NCBI RefSeq assembly: GCF_001735805.1 | Contig: NZ_CP017248.1 | Coordinates: forward strand, 4,030,001 to 4,094,000 | Length of the DNA stretch: 64,000 nt | Reading direction: 5' to 3' | From: Streptomyces fodineus | GTDB lineage: Bacteria; Actinomycetota; Actinomycetes; Streptomycetales; Streptomycetaceae | Shown: positions 1-7,469 of the stretch, piece after piece | Layout of the letters: every line of letters starts with the position of its first letter | Position numbering within the stretch: the first letter of the stretch is position 1 | Program-made: the position numbers and the translations under genes | The notes under the pieces: generated by a model | The model's input: only the letters and a program-made list of their open reading frames with translations | What the model was told of the DNA's origin: nothing | Database searches by the model: none

Positions 1-584
1 TCCATCGCGTAGGCGGCGCCGGTCTCCAGGAAGTCCTGGGGGCGGTCCTGGCGGCGCGGGCGGAAGGACTTGTCGTGGTTGACCCCGACGCCGCCCTCGG
101 ACTCGGCGTCGGCCTCCCGCCAGATGAAGCCGTGGAACGGGGCCACGGTCACCGCCGTGTCCGCGCCGTTCTCGACGACGGCGCCGGCCACCCCGTCGAT
201 GTCCTCGCGGACGATGAACGGGCTGGTGCACTGCACGAGCAGGACCACGTCGACGGCCGCGCCGTGCAGCGCCTCGTGGGCGTCCATGGCGTGCAGGACC
301 GCGGCCTCGGAGGTCGCCGTGTCCCCGGCGATGGCGGCCGGGCGCAGCACGACCTCGGCGCCGGCCTCGCGGGCGGCGGTGGCGATGGCCTGGTCGTCGG
401 TGGAGACGACGACGTCGGTCACCAGCCGGGTCGCCCGGCACTCGCGCACCGCGCGGGCCACCAGCGGGATGCCGCCGACGGGCGCGAGGTTCTTCGCGGG
501 CACGCCCTTGGAGCCGCCACGCGCGGGGATCACCGCGAGCACCCGGCGCACGGTCGCGCCCTGTCCCGCTTCCGAGTTGGACAT
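1..584 (-). CDS. Acylneuraminate cytidylyltransferase (NeuA-like), 3' end beyond window
   Basis: Predicted to activate a nonulosonic acid (sialic acid, Kdn or similar) as its CMP-sugar for an extracellular polymer. The N-terminal region has the family signature VIPARGGSKGVPAKNL at about residues 18-33, followed by VVSTDD and VQCTSPF, as in CMP-NeuAc/CMP-Kdo synthetases. About 194 codons are visible; the usual length is about 220-240, and the rest lies left of position 1. The ATG at 584 is preceded by a clear AAGGAG. It lies 17 bp downstream of the glycosyltransferase gene in the same direction, so the two are probably one operon. The actual sugar substrate cannot be read from the sequence; Kdn is suggested by what is known of Streptomyces teichulosonic acids. 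Confidence 0.88.
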   Translation of the reverse strand, partial: MSNSEAGQGATVRRVLAVIPARGGSKGVPAKNLAPVGGIPLVARAVRECRATRLVTDVVVSTDDQAIATAAREAGAEVVLRPAAIAGDTATSEAAVLHAMDAHEALHGAAVDVVLLVQCTSPFIVREDIDGVAGAVVENGADTAVTVAPFHGFIWREADAESEGGVGVNHDKSFRPRRQDRPQDFLETGAAYAM

Positions 585-601
585 CCGATCTCCTTGAGAG
601 G

Positions 602-1932
602 TCACAGCTCCCCCATCCGGCGGATCACCGGGGCGACCCGCTGCACGCCGTGGCGGTAGGCGCCACGCGCGGCGCGGCGCACGATCTGGCGGACCGGTCC
701 GGGCTCCTTGTCGGCGGCGGGCGCGCCGGGCAGCGGGACGCCGTCGGGGCCGAGGTGGTGCCGGGCGAGGATGCCGGGCAGATAGCCGGGCGCGGTCTCG
801 GGGGTGTAATAGGGGTTCAGGGGCGGCAGGCCGCCGGGGCGGTCGAGCAGCTTGGCGATCCGGTCGCGAGCGGCAGCGAAATAGGAGTCGTACGACCCTC
901 CCCAGAGGGGGTACCCCCAGCGGCCACGCCCTGCCGGGCGACCCACTGCGCGTCCGGCGCCGGCCGGTGACCGGCGTCGAGCTGGTCCCAGGAGGCGAGG
1001 CAGCCGGAGCCGGTGAAGTGGTGGTTGCCGAGCACCTCGCGCACGCCCAGGTCGGTCAGGATCACCGTGGGGATGCGGCGGTGCAGGGCCTCCAGGGCGG
1101 CCGTGGAGCTGACCGTGACCAGCAGGTCGGTGCGGTCCAGCACCTCGCCCATGTGGCCGTACACCAGACGGAAGTTGGCGGGCAGGTCCTTGCCCTGCGC
1201 CAGCTTCTGGTACGGCAGTTCCTCGATGTGGGTGGTGTGTTCGCCCGGCTTGGAGCGCAGCTTCAGCAGCACCTCGCGCTCGGGGTGCTTGCGGGCGTGC
1301 TGGATCAGCCGGTTCAGCAGGTACGTACGGTCCTTGCGGCTGTCCGGGACGGACGGCTGGGCCGCGAAGACGACCGTGTACGGCTCGTGTTCACCGGTGT
1401 ACGGCGCCCCGCCGAGGAAGGGCAGCGCGACCTCGGTGACCGAGTCGGCGTCGGCGCCGACGCCCTCGTACACGGCCCGGAACCGGTCCGCGTCATGGCG
1501 GGAGTTGGCGAGGACGAGGTCCGCGCCGTGCCGCAGCAGCAGTCCGTCGGTGAGCTTCTCGTAGACGACACCGACGTAACCGGTGACGACGACGGGACGC
1601 TCGCCGGCCCCCGCCCAGGTGGCGCGCAGTCCGTGCAGCATGGCCTGGACGCCGCCGCCGACGAGCGCGAGGATGAGGACGTCGTAGGACGACTCGGCCA
1701 TCACACGCAGGAACTCGACGCCGGTGACCTCGCGGAGGGAGTCCGCCCGGACGCCGACCTCCTTCAGCTGGCGGGCTGTCGGGGTGGCGCGCCCCCGCAG
1801 GAGGTAGCCGTCGAGCCGGATCTCGGCATCCGTGGGGGCGAGGCGCTGCGCGGTGAGCGCGCCCCACTTCCACCGGGTGTCGGAATCGGCGAGGACGGCA
1901 ACCCGCAGGGACTTCGTAGCACTTGCTGGCAC
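602..1932 (-). pseudogene. Putative wall-polymer glycosyltransferase (DUF6716 type), frameshifted near its C-terminus
   Basis: Reads as a family often found beside NeuA/NeuB-like genes in Streptomyces (DUF6716, putative glycosyltransferase). The N-terminus LRVAVLADSDTRWKWG and a C-terminal block DLLVTVSSTAALEAL resemble GT-B style polymer transferases. The frame is broken at about 893-918: before it reads ...WVARQGVAA, and afterwards the natural continuation YDSYFAAARDRIAKLL lies one frame over and runs to the stop at 602. A palindromic stretch containing CTGGGGGTACCCCC sits exactly at the break; removing 23 nt restores one frame of about 435 residues. The GTG at 1932 is chosen because homology-like sequence begins there; a TTG at 1971 is possible. 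It may be a real pseudogene or a sequencing error in a GC palindrome. Confidence 0.75.
893..918. repeat. Small KpnI-centred palindromic insertion inside the glycosyltransferase gene
   Basis: The + strand reads CCTCCCCAGAGG followed by GGGTACCCCCAG, giving a 12-bp perfect palindrome GGGGGTACCCCC flanked by a second partial inverted repeat (CTCCCC/GGGGAG). Excising 23 nt here restores the reading frame on the minus strand. I recall similar GGGGGTACCCCC elements as common short intergenic repeats in Streptomyces; that part is memory, not something seen elsewhere in this window. Confidence 0.55.
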
Positions 1933-2130
1933 GCCGAAGACGCTAGGAAGGCATTCCGAGGTTCGGCCCAACCTGAATACAACAAACGGTTAACAGCGCA
2001 CCGCCGAATGGCGAATCGGGCCGCGAAGGCAGGGGAAAAGAGTCCGGTTCACAGCTTCGCCACGTGCCGTTCACTCAGCATCAAGCAGACGGTCAAGACG
2101 AATGACGGGCTTCGCCCTAACGTTCAAGCC

Positions 2131-3108
2131 GTGGTCAAGCTCTCCGTCATCGTGCCGTTCTACAACGTGCAGCAATACGCGCCCGACACGCTCAGGAGCC
2201 TGAAGGCGAACGCGCGTGAGGACTTCGAATTCATTCTCGTCGACGACTGTTCCCGCGACGGGACACCAGAGATTCTCGCGCGCGCGGAGCGCGAGCTGCC
2301 CGGGGCCGTGTTCGTGCGGCACGAGCAGAACGGGGGGCTCGCGACCGCCCGCAACACCGGCATCGACCGGGCGCGCGGCGAGTATCTGACGTTCCTGGAC
2401 GGCGACGACTGGCTCGCCCCCGGCTACTTCCCGCAGCTGGTGGCGGCCATAGAGGAACTCGGCTGCGACTTCATCCGCACCGACCACGTGCAGTGCACGG
2501 CGCGCTCGCGCACGGTGAACCGGGTGCCCGTCGGCCGGCGGAACGTGGTGCTGAGCCCGCGGGAGGCGATCCTGCCCGCCGACCGGTCCACGTCCGTGGA
2601 CTACGCGTTCGCGTGGGCGGGCATCTACCATCGCCGGCTGGTGGACCAGGGGCTGCTGCACTTCACCGACGGGCTGCGCACGGCCGAGGACCGGCCCTGG
2701 ATCTGGAAGTTGCACCGGGAGGCGGAATCCTTCGCCGCGGTGAGTCTGCTCGGTGTGTTCTACCGGCGCGGAGTCGCTTCCTCACTGACGCAAATCGGTG
2801 ATGTCCGGCAGCTCGATTTCATTCGCGCGTTCGATCAGGTCGTCGCGGAAACGGCCCAGGACCAGGACGCCGGTGAACTGCTGCCCAAGGCGGTCCGCAC
2901 CTATTGCGCCATCATTTCCCATCATCTGGGATCCATTGAAAGGTTCGAGCCCGCGGTGGCGAAGAAACTGAAATCCATGAGTGCCGCGGCGCTGCGGCGC
3001 ATGCCGCAGGACGTGCTGGAGGAGGCGCTGGACTCCATGGACCTCGAGCGCGCCACCAAGCTGCGCCGGCTGCGCCGCCGTCCCGCCTCCGCGGGGGCCG
3101 CCGCGTGA
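2131..3108 (+). CDS. Glycosyltransferase family 2
   Basis: GT-A type glycosyltransferase expected to add sugars to a lipid- or polymer-linked acceptor at the inner face of the membrane. The N-terminus LSVIVPFYNVQQYAPDTL is the classic GT2 start; FILVDDCSRDGT (about residues 43-54) binds the nucleotide and FLDGDDW (about 88-94) supplies the DXD-like metal site. At about 325 residues it has a helical C-terminal region rich in Arg. A longer open frame extends upstream to 967 but is antisense to the previous gene; the GTG at 2131 fits the family start, although its ribosome site is weak. It overlaps the next gene by GTGA, so the two are translationally coupled. Divergent from the cytidylyltransferase operon across about 200 bp of lower-GC DNA. 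Confidence 0.88.
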   Translation: MVKLSVIVPFYNVQQYAPDTLRSLKANAREDFEFILVDDCSRDGTPEILARAERELPGAVFVRHEQNGGLATARNTGIDRARGEYLTFLDGDDWLAPGYFPQLVAAIEELGCDFIRTDHVQCTARSRTVNRVPVGRRNVVLSPREAILPADRSTSVDYAFAWAGIYHRRLVDQGLLHFTDGLRTAEDRPWIWKLHREAESFAAVSLLGVFYRRGVASSLTQIGDVRQLDFIRAFDQVVAETAQDQDAGELLPKAVRTYCAIISHHLGSIERFEPAVAKKLKSMSAAALRRMPQDVLEEALDSMDLERATKLRRLRRRPASAGAAA

Positions 3109-4475
3109 CCACCCAGATCTTCCAGGCGTCGACGCTGTACGGCACGGCCACGCTCGCCGCCGCCCTGGACTCCGGCTGCTTCCGCCCGGCCGACCGGCGG
3201 ATCCTGCTGGTGTGCAACAACGCGGCCGCGCCCGAGACCACGCCCGCGCTGGACGAGGCACCCGGCTTCGAGAAGCTGCGCGACCGCTTCGACGAGGTGA
3301 TCTCGTACAACGAGACCATCTTCCCGTTCCACCCGGGCGGCTGGGCACCCCGCGTGGACGACATGCCGCTGTGGGAACGCTTCCTGCGCCACGAGTGGCA
3401 ACTGGGCGACGAGGACGTGGAGCTGGCCGTCGAGTCGATCCAGGTCAACCCCTCCCTGGCCCTCGCGCAGATCTTCAACGGCGCTCCGGTCACGGTCTAC
3501 GCCGACGGCCTGATGAGCTACGGCCCCACCCGCAACAAGATCGACCCGCTGGTCGGCACCCGCGTGGACCGGGTGCTCCACCTGGACCTGGTGCCGGGCC
3601 TGAAGCCGCTGCTGCTCACCGAGTTCGACGTGCCCGGTGAGATCGTGCAGACGGCCGCCTTCACCAAGGTGCTCGCCGAACTCGCCCCGTCCGGCACGGA
3701 GTTGCCGGAGGTCGAGGAGCCCGCGCTGCTGCTCGGCCAGTACCTCTCGGCGCTGGACATCCTCACCGCCGAGCAGGAGGAGAACCTGCATGTGCGGATG
3801 CTGAAGGGCGCGGCCGCGCTCGGGCACACCAAGGTGGTGTTCAAGCCGCACCCGTCCGCCCCGGCCCGCTTCACCCGCTCCCTGGAGCGGGAGGCGGAGC
3901 GGCTGAAGGTCGAGCTGACCGTGCTCGACACCCCGGTCCTCGCCGAGGTGCTGTACCAGCGCATGCGTCCGGCGCTGGTCGTCGGCTGCTTCTCCACCGC
4001 GCTGCTCACGGCCAAGGCGCTGTACGGCCTGCCCGTCGCCCGGATCGGCACCGAGGCGCTGCTGGAGCATCTGACGCCGTACGAGAACAGCAACCGGGTC
4101 CCGGTGACCATCGTGGACGCGCTGCTGCCCGAGCTCGGCAACCGCGCCGCGGTCACCGCGCAGCGCGCCGGCATGGACGTGGAGGCGCTCGGCGGGCTGA
4201 TCCGCGCGGTGGGCTTCGCGATGCAGCCGAAGATCTACCCGCGGCTGCGCACGGAGGCCGAGGGCTGGCTCGCGAAGAACCTGAACGCACACACCGTGCG
4301 CTACTTCAAGCGCCGGCGCCTGACCTCGCTGGCGCTGCCCGGCGGGGTGCCGGCCCAGCTGGCGTTCATCCCGCGCAACGCGACGGTCCGCCGGATGGCC
4401 CGCAAGGCGCGCAGTCTGCGCCGGGGCGCACGCGGTTATCAGGGGCCGGGCAGTGGGGCCGCACCCGGCCGGTGA
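3105..4475 (+). CDS. Alpha-2,8-polysialyltransferase family protein (POLYST-like)
   Basis: Bacterial polysialyltransferase family (as in PF07388, GT52-like), 456 residues. These enzymes extend or modify polymers of sialic-acid-like sugars using a CMP-sugar donor, which fits the CMP-sugar synthase gene at the window start. Visible signature: KVVFKPHPSAPARF at about residues 241-254, carrying the conserved His-Pro of this GT-B fold, and a later VVGCFSTALLTAKALYG segment equivalent to the S-T motif. No signal peptide or membrane helix; the Arg-rich C-terminus may bind membrane. Start GTG overlaps the GT2 stop. The product is probably a Kdn- or sialate-type wall glycopolymer rather than capsule, by analogy with Streptomyces teichulosonic acid. 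Confidence 0.82.
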   Translation: MTTQIFQASTLYGTATLAAALDSGCFRPADRRILLVCNNAAAPETTPALDEAPGFEKLRDRFDEVISYNETIFPFHPGGWAPRVDDMPLWERFLRHEWQLGDEDVELAVESIQVNPSLALAQIFNGAPVTVYADGLMSYGPTRNKIDPLVGTRVDRVLHLDLVPGLKPLLLTEFDVPGEIVQTAAFTKVLAELAPSGTELPEVEEPALLLGQYLSALDILTAEQEENLHVRMLKGAAALGHTKVVFKPHPSAPARFTRSLEREAERLKVELTVLDTPVLAEVLYQRMRPALVVGCFSTALLTAKALYGLPVARIGTEALLEHLTPYENSNRVPVTIVDALLPELGNRAAVTAQRAGMDVEALGGLIRAVGFAMQPKIYPRLRTEAEGWLAKNLNAHTVRYFKRRRLTSLALPGGVPAQLAFIPRNATVRRMARKARSLRRGARGYQGPGSGAAPGR

Positions 4476-4539
4476 GCCATCGGCAGGCGGTGCGCCGTCA
4501 GCGGCCGGCCGCACAACAGAATCAGGAAGGAAAGCGCAC

Positions 4540-5694
4540 ATGGCTGCTTCACCCCCCGGCCTCACCGCCGCCCCCGGCCCGCTGATACCCCGGACGGCTG
4601 CCGCCCCGGTGCCGTCCGGCGGGCGCGGGAGCCGCCTTATGGCCCTGGACGGCCTGCGGCTGGTGGCTGCCCTGATGGTGTGCCTCTACCACTACACCGG
4701 CCGTGGCGGCACGGTCTCCGCGTCCTGGCACGCAAGCCCGGCCCACCTCTTCCCGGTCCTGTCCCGGGCGGCCGTCTACGGCAATCTCGGCGTCGAGCTC
4801 TTCTTCGTCATCAGCGGCTTCGTGATCTGCATGAGCAGCTGGGGCCGCACCCTCGGCGACTTCTTCCGCTCCCGCATCGCGCGTCTCTACCCCGCCTACT
4901 GGGTGGCCCTGGTCCTGGTCACGGGGGCGTCCCTCGCCCTGCCCGCCGTGGTGCATCCGGTCCGTCTCGACGAGTTCCTGGTCAATGTGACGATGCTCCA
5001 GCAGCCGATGGGCGCGACCCGGGTCCTGGGCGTGTGCTGGACGCTCTGGGTCGAGGTCCGTTTCTACGTGCTGTTCGCGCTGCTCGTCGTCCTGCGCGGG
5101 GTGTCCTACCGCCGGGTGGTGCTGTTCTCGTGCGTCTGGACGCTGGCGGCCGTCCTGTGCACCTCGTCCGGCAACCAGCTGCTGAACCAGGTGGTCATGC
5201 CCGAGTACGCCCCCTTCTTCGTCGGCGGTCTGGCGCTGTACCTGATCCACCGCTTCGGCAGCGACCTGCTCGCGTGGGGCATCGTCGCGATGTCCTGGCT
5301 GCTCGCCCAGAGCGAGGCCACCCACGGCCTGTGGGGCCCCCATCCCCACCGCAACCCCTACGTCGTCATCCTGATCGTCACCCTCGCCTTCGCGGCCGTC
5401 GCCGTGGTGGCGCTGGGCTGGACCCGCTGGGCGTCCTGGCCCTGGCTGGTCACGGCCGGCGCGCTGACGTACCCCTTCTACCTGGTCCACGAGCACCTGG
5501 GCTGGTTCGTCATCCGGGTGCTGCACCGAGCCCTCGGGCTGCCCGCGTGGCCGACGCTCGTGGTGACCGTGCTCGGCATGCTGGTACTGGCCTGGCTGAT
5601 CCACCGGTTCGTGGAGAAGCCGTTCGGGCCACGGCTGAAGAGGGCGCTGAAGGAGCGGAAGTTGGGCAGCCGTTCACCGGGCCTTGGGTTTTGA
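4540..5694 (+). CDS. Acyltransferase family 3 integral membrane protein
   Basis: Polytopic membrane acyltransferase (PF01757, OatA/NodX-like) of 384 residues that would transfer an acyl group, often acetyl, to an exported sugar. After a Pro/Ala-rich cytoplasmic leader the family motif MALDGLRLVAALMVCLYHY starts the first helix and carries the conserved His; FFRSRIARLYPAYW supplies the R-x-x-R-x-x-P signature in the next loop, with about ten helices in all. There is no C-terminal SGNH domain. The ATG at 4540 is chosen for its AGGAAGGA ribosome site; longer upstream frames are not supported. Its place directly after the polysialyltransferase suggests O-acylation of the wall polymer, but this is inference. 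Confidence 0.88.
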   Translation: MAASPPGLTAAPGPLIPRTAAAPVPSGGRGSRLMALDGLRLVAALMVCLYHYTGRGGTVSASWHASPAHLFPVLSRAAVYGNLGVELFFVISGFVICMSSWGRTLGDFFRSRIARLYPAYWVALVLVTGASLALPAVVHPVRLDEFLVNVTMLQQPMGATRVLGVCWTLWVEVRFYVLFALLVVLRGVSYRRVVLFSCVWTLAAVLCTSSGNQLLNQVVMPEYAPFFVGGLALYLIHRFGSDLLAWGIVAMSWLLAQSEATHGLWGPHPHRNPYVVILIVTLAFAAVAVVALGWTRWASWPWLVTAGALTYPFYLVHEHLGWFVIRVLHRALGLPAWPTLVVTVLGMLVLAWLIHRFVEKPFGPRLKRALKERKLGSRSPGLGF

Positions 5695-5787
5695 ACCGGC
5701 CCCTCGGGCAGGCACCGTAGAGCCCTTGCCCTACAGGCCCCCCACAGGGTTCTCACAGACGCCGTACCGAGGGAGTGCCCACTCCGC

Positions 5788-6738
5788 ATGGCCACCATCC
5801 AGGAAACGACGCGACCGCCGCGATGTCTCGATGACGTCCCGGGCTGGTTCCCGGTGCTCGACCAACTGCTCTTCGACTGGTTCCTGAACCGGCAGGAAGC
5901 CACTCGGATACGGGGTGATCTGCTGGAAGTCGGGGTCTACATGGGCAAGAGCGCGATCTTCACCGGCCGGCACCGGCAGCCGGACGAGAAGTACACCGTG
6001 TGCGACCTCTTCGAGGGTGACGCCCCCGACGACGCCAACCGGGCCGAGTCGACGAAGTCGTACAGCGCGCTGACCCGGCGCGTCTTCGAGGAGAACTACC
6101 TCTCCTTCCACGACGAACTGCCCCGCGTGCTGCAGGGCCCCAGCTCGCTGGTGCCCTCCGAGGTCGAGCCGCGCTCCTGCCGGTTCGTGCACATCGACGC
6201 CTCGCACCTGTACGAGCATGTGCACGGCGACATCGGAGCCGCCCACGATCTGCTGCTCCCGGGCGGGATCGTCGTCCTGGACGACTTCCGCTCCGAGCAC
6301 ACCCCCGGGGTCTCGATCGCCACCTGGGAGGCCGTGCTCAACCGCGGCCTGCGCCCGATCTGTCTGAGCACCCAGAAGCTCTACGGCACCTGGGGCGACC
6401 CGGAGCCGGTCCAGGAGGAGCTGCTGGCGATGGTGCGGGAGCGGTCCGACTGCCACTTGAGCGTCCAGGAGGCCGCCGGGCACCGGATCATCCGGCTGAA
6501 GTCGAAGGGGATGCGGGCGGCGGAGTTCCCGCCCTCCAAGCACGCGGAGGCGGCCCGGGAGCCGGTCGCCGAGGCCCCGGCGCCCGTCCAGGCCCCGGCC
6601 CCGGCCCCGGCACCGGCCCCGGCACCGGCCCGGTCCGCGCCGCGCCGCAGTTCGAGTCGCGCCCGCCGGATCGCCGTCGACCTCCTCCCGCCGGTGGTGA
6701 CCCGGGCGATCCGCAAGGCACGCGCGGCCAGGCGCTGA
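5788..6738 (+). CDS. Class I SAM-dependent methyltransferase (TylF/MycF-like) with Ala-Pro tail
   Basis: Macrocin-O-methyltransferase-like protein of 316 residues. LLEVGVYMGKSAI (about residues 46-58) is the SAM-binding motif I; FVHIDASHLYEHVHGDI and IVVLDDFRSEH provide the acidic metal and substrate-binding motifs typical of TylF relatives that methylate sugar hydroxyls. Residues about 262-285 are an Ala-Pro repeat encoded by CCGGCC-type hexamers, followed by a basic C-terminus that may associate with membrane. The ATG at 5788 has GAGGGAG upstream. It follows the acyltransferase by 93 bp in the same direction, so a role in decorating the wall glycopolymer (O-methyl groups) is plausible but unproven. 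Confidence 0.82.
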   Translation: MATIQETTRPPRCLDDVPGWFPVLDQLLFDWFLNRQEATRIRGDLLEVGVYMGKSAIFTGRHRQPDEKYTVCDLFEGDAPDDANRAESTKSYSALTRRVFEENYLSFHDELPRVLQGPSSLVPSEVEPRSCRFVHIDASHLYEHVHGDIGAAHDLLLPGGIVVLDDFRSEHTPGVSIATWEAVLNRGLRPICLSTQKLYGTWGDPEPVQEELLAMVRERSDCHLSVQEAAGHRIIRLKSKGMRAAEFPPSKHAEAAREPVAEAPAPVQAPAPAPAPAPAPARSAPRRSSSRARRIAVDLLPPVVTRAIRKARAARR

Positions 6739-6747
6739 CCGGCCTGC

Positions 6748-7398
6748 TCAGCCGAGCCCGTAGCGCGCCCCGATGCCCGCGATCAGCAGCGCCAGTCCCT
6801 CCTCGAACTGCGCGTCGTAACCGTCGAAGAGCAGTTGCCCGGCCTCGGCGGCGAGCGGGTACTCGGCCAACCGCCGGGCGCGTTCCCCTATGTCGTACCC
6901 CTCCCGGCGTTCGCCCGGGAGGGGCAGGACGCCCTGCTCCTCGGTGACGAAGCCGAGGGTGTACGCGTTCGTCGTACGGCCCGCGTGGACCGCCTGGGCC
7001 AGGGTGAGACCGGCCTGCGTCAGCAGCCGCAGGTTCGCCTCGAGCCGGCGGGCGTGGTCCGTGCCCGTGAAGTGTGAGCCGCTGTAGACCTTGGCGCCGT
7101 CGCGGTAGCCGAGCAGCGCGGCCCGCAGTCCGCGGTTCGTCTTCAGCAGCCGCTCCTGCCACGTGTCGGCGGGATCGAGCGCGGCGTCCGCGACCATCCG
7201 CCGGTACATCTCCGTCGCCATCTCGTCCAGCAGCGCCTGCTTGTCCTTGAAGTGCCAGTACAGCGCGGGGGCCTTGACGTCCAGTTCCTTGGCGATGGCG
7301 CGCAGGGTCAGGCCGTCCAGACCGACCTCGTTCAGCAGCCGCAGCGCGGTGCCGGCGACGCGTCGGCGATCCAGGGGGACGCGTTTCTCGGGGCTCAC
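6748..7398 (-). CDS. TetR family repressor with TetR_C domain
   Basis: 216 residues. The N-terminal helix-turn-helix (LRAIAKELDVKAPALYWHFKDKQALLDEM) is closest to the Tet(R) class, and the C-terminal half looks like the TetR_C ligand pocket (PF02909). It is divergent from an FAD monooxygenase, and the 71-bp gap holds two copies of CTTAAC-N3-GTTAAG, an arrangement expected of a local repressor of both genes. This resembles tetracycline-type or aromatic-compound sensing pairs in which the monooxygenase inactivates the inducer; the inducer here is unknown. The start is a GTG at 7398 without a clear ribosome site, so a short leader is possible. Confidence 0.85.
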   Translation of the reverse strand: MSPEKRVPLDRRRVAGTALRLLNEVGLDGLTLRAIAKELDVKAPALYWHFKDKQALLDEMATEMYRRMVADAALDPADTWQERLLKTNRGLRAALLGYRDGAKVYSGSHFTGTDHARRLEANLRLLTQAGLTLAQAVHAGRTTNAYTLGFVTEEQGVLPLPGERREGYDIGERARRLAEYPLAAEAGQLLFDGYDAQFEEGLALLIAGIGARYGLG

Positions 7399-7407
7399 AC
7401 TTGACAG

Positions 7408-7459
7408 CTTAACAGCGTTAAGGGCACGCTCATGGGCGACGGCGCTTAACGGCGTTAAG
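7408..7459. promoter_or_regulatory. Two identical-architecture operators for the TetR protein
   Basis: Two perfect inverted repeats lie between the divergent genes: CTTAACAGCGTTAAG at 7408-7422 and CTTAACGGCGTTAAG at 7445-7459, differing only in the 3-nt spacer. Their centres are 37 bp apart. The right-hand one overlaps the monooxygenase ribosome site (TAAGGAG), and a TTGACA lies at 7401-7406 beside the left one. Both features are what a TetR-family repressor that autoregulates would use. Confidence 0.8.
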
Positions 7460-7469
7460 GAGACTCGCG

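Noticed and set aside
2922..4565. 547-codon open frame opposite the polysialyltransferase-like gene
   Set aside because: Shadow of GC3 codon bias; composition (His/Arg/Gln/Gly) unlike a protein and no ribosome site.
4549..5604. Gene antisense to the acyltransferase
   Set aside because: Codon-bias shadow; overlaps conserved motifs and lacks a ribosome site.
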